Both the position numbers and the translations under genes were made by a program. A model generated the notes under the pieces. That model saw nothing but the letters and a program-made list of their open reading frames with translations. It did no database searches and had not been told where the DNA came from. Shown one piece after another: positions 13,340 to 16,600 of a DNA stretch of 16,600 bases (its first letter is position 1; each line of letters begins with the position of its first letter). The stretch is from Chloroflexota bacterium (GTDB lineage Bacteria > Chloroflexota > Dehalococcoidia > Lucifugimonadales > Australimonadaceae). The stretch is from positions 1 to 16,600 of the forward strand of contig JAPOOH010000159.1 of NCBI GenBank assembly GCA_026713505.1. Direction: 5' to 3'.

Positions 13340-14689
13340 ATGCGTTTCTGGCGTTCACGTCTACTGATGACGATTATTGGAGCGGGGCTGCTCGCAGCAC
13401 TGGCAGCATGTGGCGCAGATGACCCCACGGCCACCCCACAGCCGACTCCGACGCCAACTGCAGAGGCGATGATGGAGGAGAAACCGACTCCTACGCCTGA
13501 CGCCATGATGGAGGAGAAAGAACCAACTCCCACACCTGACAGCGGCAGCGGTGGCCCAGCAGCGCCTCAGCCGACCCCGACCCCGGTTCCTGCTCCTACC
13601 GCTACACCTACGCCTCCACCGGGCTTCAACGCCGCTGACTACTTCCGTGGCAAGACGATCCGCCTGGTGGCAAATGCCTCACCCGGCGGCGGTACGGACA
13701 CGCAGGGCCGGGTAATGGCGGCCTACATGAGCGACCACATCCCCGGCAACCCCCGCGTCGTGCTGGTCAGCCAGCCCAACAAACCGCTGGAGTACCTCTT
13801 CGCTGCCACCGAGGCACCGAAGGATGGCACCTACATATCCTGGAACAGCACTCCGCAGTTGGACTTCGGGTTCAATGAGGGCACGCAGTTCATCAAACGC
13901 AGCACATTCCAGGCCATCGGCTCTACGATCGACGCGAACCGTTCGTGGATGACGTACGACCCGGTGGGCAACCTTGGTGCGAGCGCGGCGAACAGCTGCC
14001 TCTGGGACTACTCGGGACAGAGCAGCACCGGCGGTGGGACTCACGGAGAGTTCCTGCTGGCCGATGAGTTGTCCGATATCGCAGAGGGCAACCCGACGAT
14101 GCTCGCAAGCGTGTATGCCGCGGAGCAGTTGGACGTCCCCTTCCGCTACTTCGGGTTCGACACCGTGGACACGAATGCGGTTTACCTGATGTGGGCACGC
14201 GGCGACATCAACAGTACGGTGCGATCCAGCCTCTGGTACCGGTTCCCTGTGTCGAACCCTGACTGGATCCCGAACGGACTCCTCCGAGTGATGGCGTCCA
14301 TGGGACCCGGCCAGTTGAAAGCGAACCTGCAGGCTGAGCCACACTGCAGCGACCTGCGCGAGTTCCTGAACGACGACCAGAAGTTCATCTACAACTCGAT
14401 GCTCGGCCCCACGAACTACGCGTTGAAGTCGCTCTGGCTGCCGCCGGGCACGCCGGACCACATCGCAGATGCGCTCTCCGCTGCATTCGAGGAAGCACTG
14501 ACGACCAATGAGGATCTCATCCAGAGATATGCGGGCGTTGCGGGCGAGTCTCCGAATTGGACAGGCAGGGCAGCGCTGGGTGCGGCAACGAAGGAGAATG
14601 AGGACCTGCTTGTGAGCTCGCAGGCCATCATCGAAGAACAGAAGAACCGGTTGCTGCCGAAGTACTTCGCCGAGTACATCAGCGGCTAA
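13340..14689 (+). CDS. TctC-like substrate-binding lipoprotein of a TTT transporter (copy 2)
   Basis: This 449-residue paralogue of the protein at 9121-10473 has the signal peptide ending L21-A22-A23-Cys24, then a Thr/Pro/Glu tether (25-95) with two longer units (AMMEEKPTPTPD, AMMEEKEPTPTPD), then the binding domain starting GKTIRLVANASPGGGTDTQGR. A hand alignment of the binding domains gives about 75 differences in about 350 positions. Long blocks are unchanged, including the Gly/Ser-rich region around SSTGGG and the whole ELSDIAEGNPT segment. Differences cluster in the signal peptide, the tether and surface-like C-terminal positions. No permease gene follows, so it probably feeds the fused permease upstream, perhaps with a shifted ligand range. 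AGGAGG and the signal peptide set the start. The frame is also open from a TTG at 13295. Confidence 0.85.
   Translation: MRFWRSRLLMTIIGAGLLAALAACGADDPTATPQPTPTPTAEAMMEEKPTPTPDAMMEEKEPTPTPDSGSGGPAAPQPTPTPVPAPTATPTPPPGFNAADYFRGKTIRLVANASPGGGTDTQGRVMAAYMSDHIPGNPRVVLVSQPNKPLEYLFAATEAPKDGTYISWNSTPQLDFGFNEGTQFIKRSTFQAIGSTIDANRSWMTYDPVGNLGASAANSCLWDYSGQSSTGGGTHGEFLLADELSDIAEGNPTMLASVYAAEQLDVPFRYFGFDTVDTNAVYLMWARGDINSTVRSSLWYRFPVSNPDWIPNGLLRVMASMGPGQLKANLQAEPHCSDLREFLNDDQKFIYNSMLGPTNYALKSLWLPPGTPDHIADALSAAFEEALTTNEDLIQRYAGVAGESPNWTGRAALGAATKENEDLLVSSQAIIEEQKNRLLPKYFAEYISG
13466..13540 (+). repeat. Tandem 36- and 39-base units in the copy 2 tether
   Basis: Units at 13466-13501 and 13502-13540 encode AMMEEKPTPTPD and AMMEEKEPTPTPD. 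Relative to copy 1 each unit gains one or two charged residues (Lys, Lys-Glu), so the two tethers have diverged by small in-frame insertions. Confidence 0.75.
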
Positions 14690-14716
14690 CGGGGACCGCC
14701 CACCAGGCCCCGAGTA

Positions 14717-14756
14717 AAGCGTCCCGCGAGTCTCACCGAGGATTCGCGGGACGCTT
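14717..14756 (+). terminator. Terminator hairpin after the second binding-protein gene
   Basis: A perfect 13-base stem (AAGCGTCCCGCGA at 14717-14729, TCGCGGGACGCTT at 14744-14756) has a 14-base loop that can pair again through CTC and GAG. CGTGTTT follows, a short U-rich run. It lies 28 bases after the stop of the second binding protein. Confidence 0.75.
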
Positions 14757-14989
14757 CGTGTTTGGTGCCTTGTTCTTGAGAGCGACCCGTCTGCAACCGC
14801 TTCTCTTAGAAGACCTTGCTGAATCCGCCACCGCATCGCGTGAACACGACGCCGCAACGCCCTGATGAATCCGTTTTCCTCTCGCTCGCGTAGTACAAGA
14901 TGAGAGGCCTCCATCCCGCGACTACATGGAAACACCGTACTGAAGGTCAGATCCCGAAGGCACAGGTGTTTCGATAGTGGAGGCCGACG
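14757..14989. other. Intergenic stretch with two inverted repeats, no gene seen
   Basis: No plausible coding frame was found here. CCTCTC (14878-14883) pairs with GAGAGG (14902-14907). GAAACACC (14929-14936) pairs with GGTGTTTC (14965-14972), an 8-base perfect repeat with a 28-base spacer ending 17 bases before the next ATG. GGAGG at 14979-14983 is a Shine-Dalgarno for that ATG. Confidence 0.4.
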
Positions 14990-15256
14990 ATGCGCAAGAG
15001 ACCTATCAGAGACTCCATCTTTCTGCCAGCGGTATTGGTCGTACTATTGATCTTGTTCGTGGTGTTCACCCGTACAGTGACGCCTTGGCGGTGATGCTCG
15101 ACGGCTCGGGTGGCCAGATCATCGACGTCGAGAGCGCGGGCGACGGCCCGGCAACAGGTGGTGGGGTCACGCGCAGGAGAGCCGGACGGCAATGGAAGCT
15201 CCTCCATCACTGTCGAGGACGGAGCGGTGAGCCTCCAGAGACCGCCGGTGTGCTAG
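14990..15256 (+). pseudogene. Small single-pass membrane protein gene, apparently frameshifted twice
   Basis: An ATG at 14990 with GGAGG six bases upstream opens a 34-residue peptide: basic N-terminus (MRKRPIRD), then one strongly hydrophobic helix (LPAVLVVLLILFVVF), then a TGA at 15092. Past that stop the same frame reads as Arg/Ser-rich nonsense, while the frame starting at 15094 reads sensibly (DGSGGQIIDVESAGDGPATGGG). After about 15165 the original frame again looks protein-like (AGEPDGNGSSSITVEDGAVS) and ends at TAG 15254-15256. The simplest reading is one gene of about 88 codons with two compensating single-base shifts, one near 15083-15094 and one at the GGTGGTGGGG run near 15161-15170. 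Either the gene is decayed or the assembly has errors. Its TAG shares the palindrome CTAG with the stop of the convergent eutA gene. The function is unknown. An intact 34-residue membrane peptide at 14990-15094 is the alternative. Confidence 0.4.
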
Positions 15257-16600
15257 TCCAGCACCTCGGCGGTCTGCTTCTGGACCTCCGGAAAGAGCAG
15301 CGACTTGACCACCACCGGAACGACGCGCGCCGGGTAGATCATCTCCCCGATGTCGATGAAGTCGAACTCTTGCAGGAAGAGGTTATCGATGGAGATGACC
15401 GGGTTCGTGACACCCATGTCCTTCGTGATGGTGTCGCCGACGAGCTTCGCGAAGTCGCCGGTAAAGACGAGCATGAGCGGCGCGCCCTTCGCCATCGAGC
15501 GCGGTACCGCCGACGTGATGCCGTCCGCTATCTTGCGTATCTGCGCGTAGCGCGGCAGGCCGTCCCACTCGAACGCAAGCGCAACCTGCTGTTCGCCCTC
15601 CACGAGGTCCTGCCGCTCGAACGCCTCCGCGACGAGCCCGGCGATCTCCTCCGGCTGTACTTCGCGGTCCTCCGGCAACCGGGAGATGAGCACCGGCACA
15701 TTCCGGTAGGGGAGGAGCGACGGGTCAGAGATGGATAGCGTGTTCCCGCTCAGCTGCACGGTGAACTGCGACGCGCCTATGACCGTGGCGCGGATGCGTT
15801 CCGTCGCGGGTTGAACGGGCGCGGGCAGAGCGTGCTCCTCCATCTTGCGCCGGACGGCTGCCGCGAGCGCGACTGCCAGGTCGCCGAACTCCTGTGTCTC
15901 GTTGTCATAGACGTACTCGGAGACGCCGCCGGAGAACACCAGGGCGTCGCAGGCCATGTCCTGTGGCATGTCGGCGGTCAACAGCAGATTCTGCGTCAGC
16001 TCGGAGCGTGGGCGTCCCTGGATGACGTCGATCAGGCATTCCGCCAGGGCGTCCGCGATGGCGGTGCGGTGCTCGTCCGGCAAGGGTTCCCCGAGCGCGA
16101 GCGGCACCCCGATGCTGTCGGCGGCGGTGTGCGCGGCGTCCTCGATTCGGGTGATGACGCCCTCACCGTCCGTAGCAACGAGCCGCCCGCCGACGTTGAG
16201 GGCGGCGGTGTGCTGGATGCGCCCGCCATGCACGAGCGCGAACTTCGTCGTGCCGCCCCCGATGTCGACGTTCAGGACCGCCTGGCGCGGGTTCCGTGAG
16301 AGCTTCACCGAACCTGACCCGTTGGCCGCGAGCACCGACTCCAGGTTGTGACCTGCGGAAGCGCAGACGAACTTGCCGGCATGGTCGGCGAAGATGTCGG
16401 CTATCGCGTGGGCGTTGCGCCGCTTGATCGCCTCGCCGGTGAGGATGATGGCGCCGCTGTCCACGTCCTCCGGTTCGAAGCCGGCCTCCGCGTAGGACTC
16501 CGCAACGAACCGCTCCAGTTGCTCCGTGTTGATGAGGTTGTCGTGCGTGTACGGCGTGAGCAGGATGGGGGACTTGTAGAGCGTCTGCCTGTCCACGACC
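15253..16600 (-). CDS. eutA: EutA, ethanolamine ammonia-lyase reactivating factor, 5' end beyond window
   Basis: The visible 449 codons match EutA from its second segment onward: SPILLTPYT, then VDSGAIILTGEAIKRRNA, then FVCASAGHNLESVLA, then the ASKHA phosphate loop LNVDIGGGTTKFAL (about 108-121 from the GTG at 16596), then LNVGGRLVATDGEG and FSGGVSEYV. EutA is an ATP-using chaperone that swaps damaged cobalamin out of ethanolamine ammonia-lyase (EutBC). Known EutA proteins begin about 45-50 residues earlier with a VGIDIGTTTT-type first phosphate loop, which is missing here. The in-frame GTG at 16596 is therefore probably not the start, and the frame stays open to the edge. The C-terminus is complete, ending at TAG 15253-15255. 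No other eut gene lies in the window. eutBC may lie upstream, beyond the right edge. Confidence 0.88.
   Translation of the reverse strand, partial: VVDRQTLYKSPILLTPYTHDNLINTEQLERFVAESYAEAGFEPEDVDSGAIILTGEAIKRRNAHAIADIFADHAGKFVCASAGHNLESVLAANGSGSVKLSRNPRQAVLNVDIGGGTTKFALVHGGRIQHTAALNVGGRLVATDGEGVITRIEDAAHTAADSIGVPLALGEPLPDEHRTAIADALAECLIDVIQGRPRSELTQNLLLTADMPQDMACDALVFSGGVSEYVYDNETQEFGDLAVALAAAVRRKMEEHALPAPVQPATERIRATVIGASQFTVQLSGNTLSISDPSLLPYRNVPVLISRLPEDREVQPEEIAGLVAEAFERQDLVEGEQQVALAFEWDGLPRYAQIRKIADGITSAVPRSMAKGAPLMLVFTGDFAKLVGDTITKDMGVTNPVISIDNLFLQEFDFIDIGEMIYPARVVPVVVKSLLFPEVQKQTAEVLD

Noticed and set aside
13679..14935. Minus-strand open frame of about 418 codons
   Set aside because: It is antisense to the second binding-protein gene and runs through its terminator hairpin. 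A similar antisense frame appears opposite copy 1, so it follows from the sequence of the real gene.
15094..15738. Plus-strand open frame running from the small membrane gene deep into eutA
   Set aside because: After about 15170 it reads as Arg/His-rich antisense of eutA. Only its first 25 codons look like protein, and these are better explained as part of the frameshifted small gene.

Overview
The window is GC-rich, gene-dense bacterial DNA with short intergenic gaps and two-way operons. The organism is most likely a Chloroflexota member of the Dehalococcoidia/SAR202 type. This is inference, not proof. It rests on lipoproteins whose lipid-anchored cysteine is followed by long Thr-Pro tethers, an RCC1-repeat lipoprotein, and a mix of Rieske oxygenase, luciferase-like flavoprotein, crotonase and tripartite tricarboxylate (TTT) transport genes. 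No rRNA, tRNA, CRISPR array, insertion sequence or phage gene was seen.

Layout. (1) 1-639, minus: an RCC1-like repeat lipoprotein that runs off the left edge. (2) 717-3807, minus: a probable operon in the order DinB-like protein, phthalate-dioxygenase-type Rieske oxygenase, Gfo/Idh/MocA dehydrogenase. The last two resemble the two-step oxygenase/dihydrodiol-dehydrogenase pair of phthalate catabolism. (3) 3880-4613, minus: a HepT/MntA (HEPN/nucleotidyltransferase) toxin-antitoxin pair overlapping by 4 bases. (4) 4742-7757, plus: a tightly packed operon of crotonase-fold protein, LLM-class flavin oxidoreductase and MFS transporter. The crotonase seems to start at a rare ACG codon. (5) 7769-8938, minus: a regulator joining an XRE-type helix-turn-helix to a LacI-type sugar-binding-like domain. 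It is convergent with the MFS gene and divergent from the next operon. (6) 9121-14689, plus: a TTT uptake locus with a tethered TctC-like binding lipoprotein, a strong intercistronic hairpin, a TctA-TctB fusion permease, a terminator, a small two-pass membrane protein, and a second binding lipoprotein about 79% identical to the first. (7) 14690-15256: a terminator and a small membrane-protein gene that appears frameshifted. (8) 15253-16600, minus: an EutA-family reactivase whose N-terminus lies beyond the right edge.

Working model (inference). The two tethered binding proteins capture an organic acid, possibly an aromatic carboxylate, and hand it to the fused TctA-TctB permease. The divergent XRE/LacI-type regulator would sense the ligand through its periplasmic-binding-like domain and act at inverted repeats in the 182-base divergent region. 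The Rieske/dehydrogenase operon and the crotonase/flavoprotein/MFS operon would process or export related compounds. No ferredoxin or reductase partner for the Rieske enzyme lies in the window, and neither do the ethanolamine ammonia-lyase genes expected near eutA.

The least ordinary items are the XRE/periplasmic-binding-domain regulator facing a TTT locus, the TctA-TctB fusion with duplicated repeat-tethered binding proteins, and the ACG start and missing catalytic glutamates of the crotonase. The missing GxHxxD histidine in the dehydrogenase and the twice-frameshifted small gene are also worth a second look.
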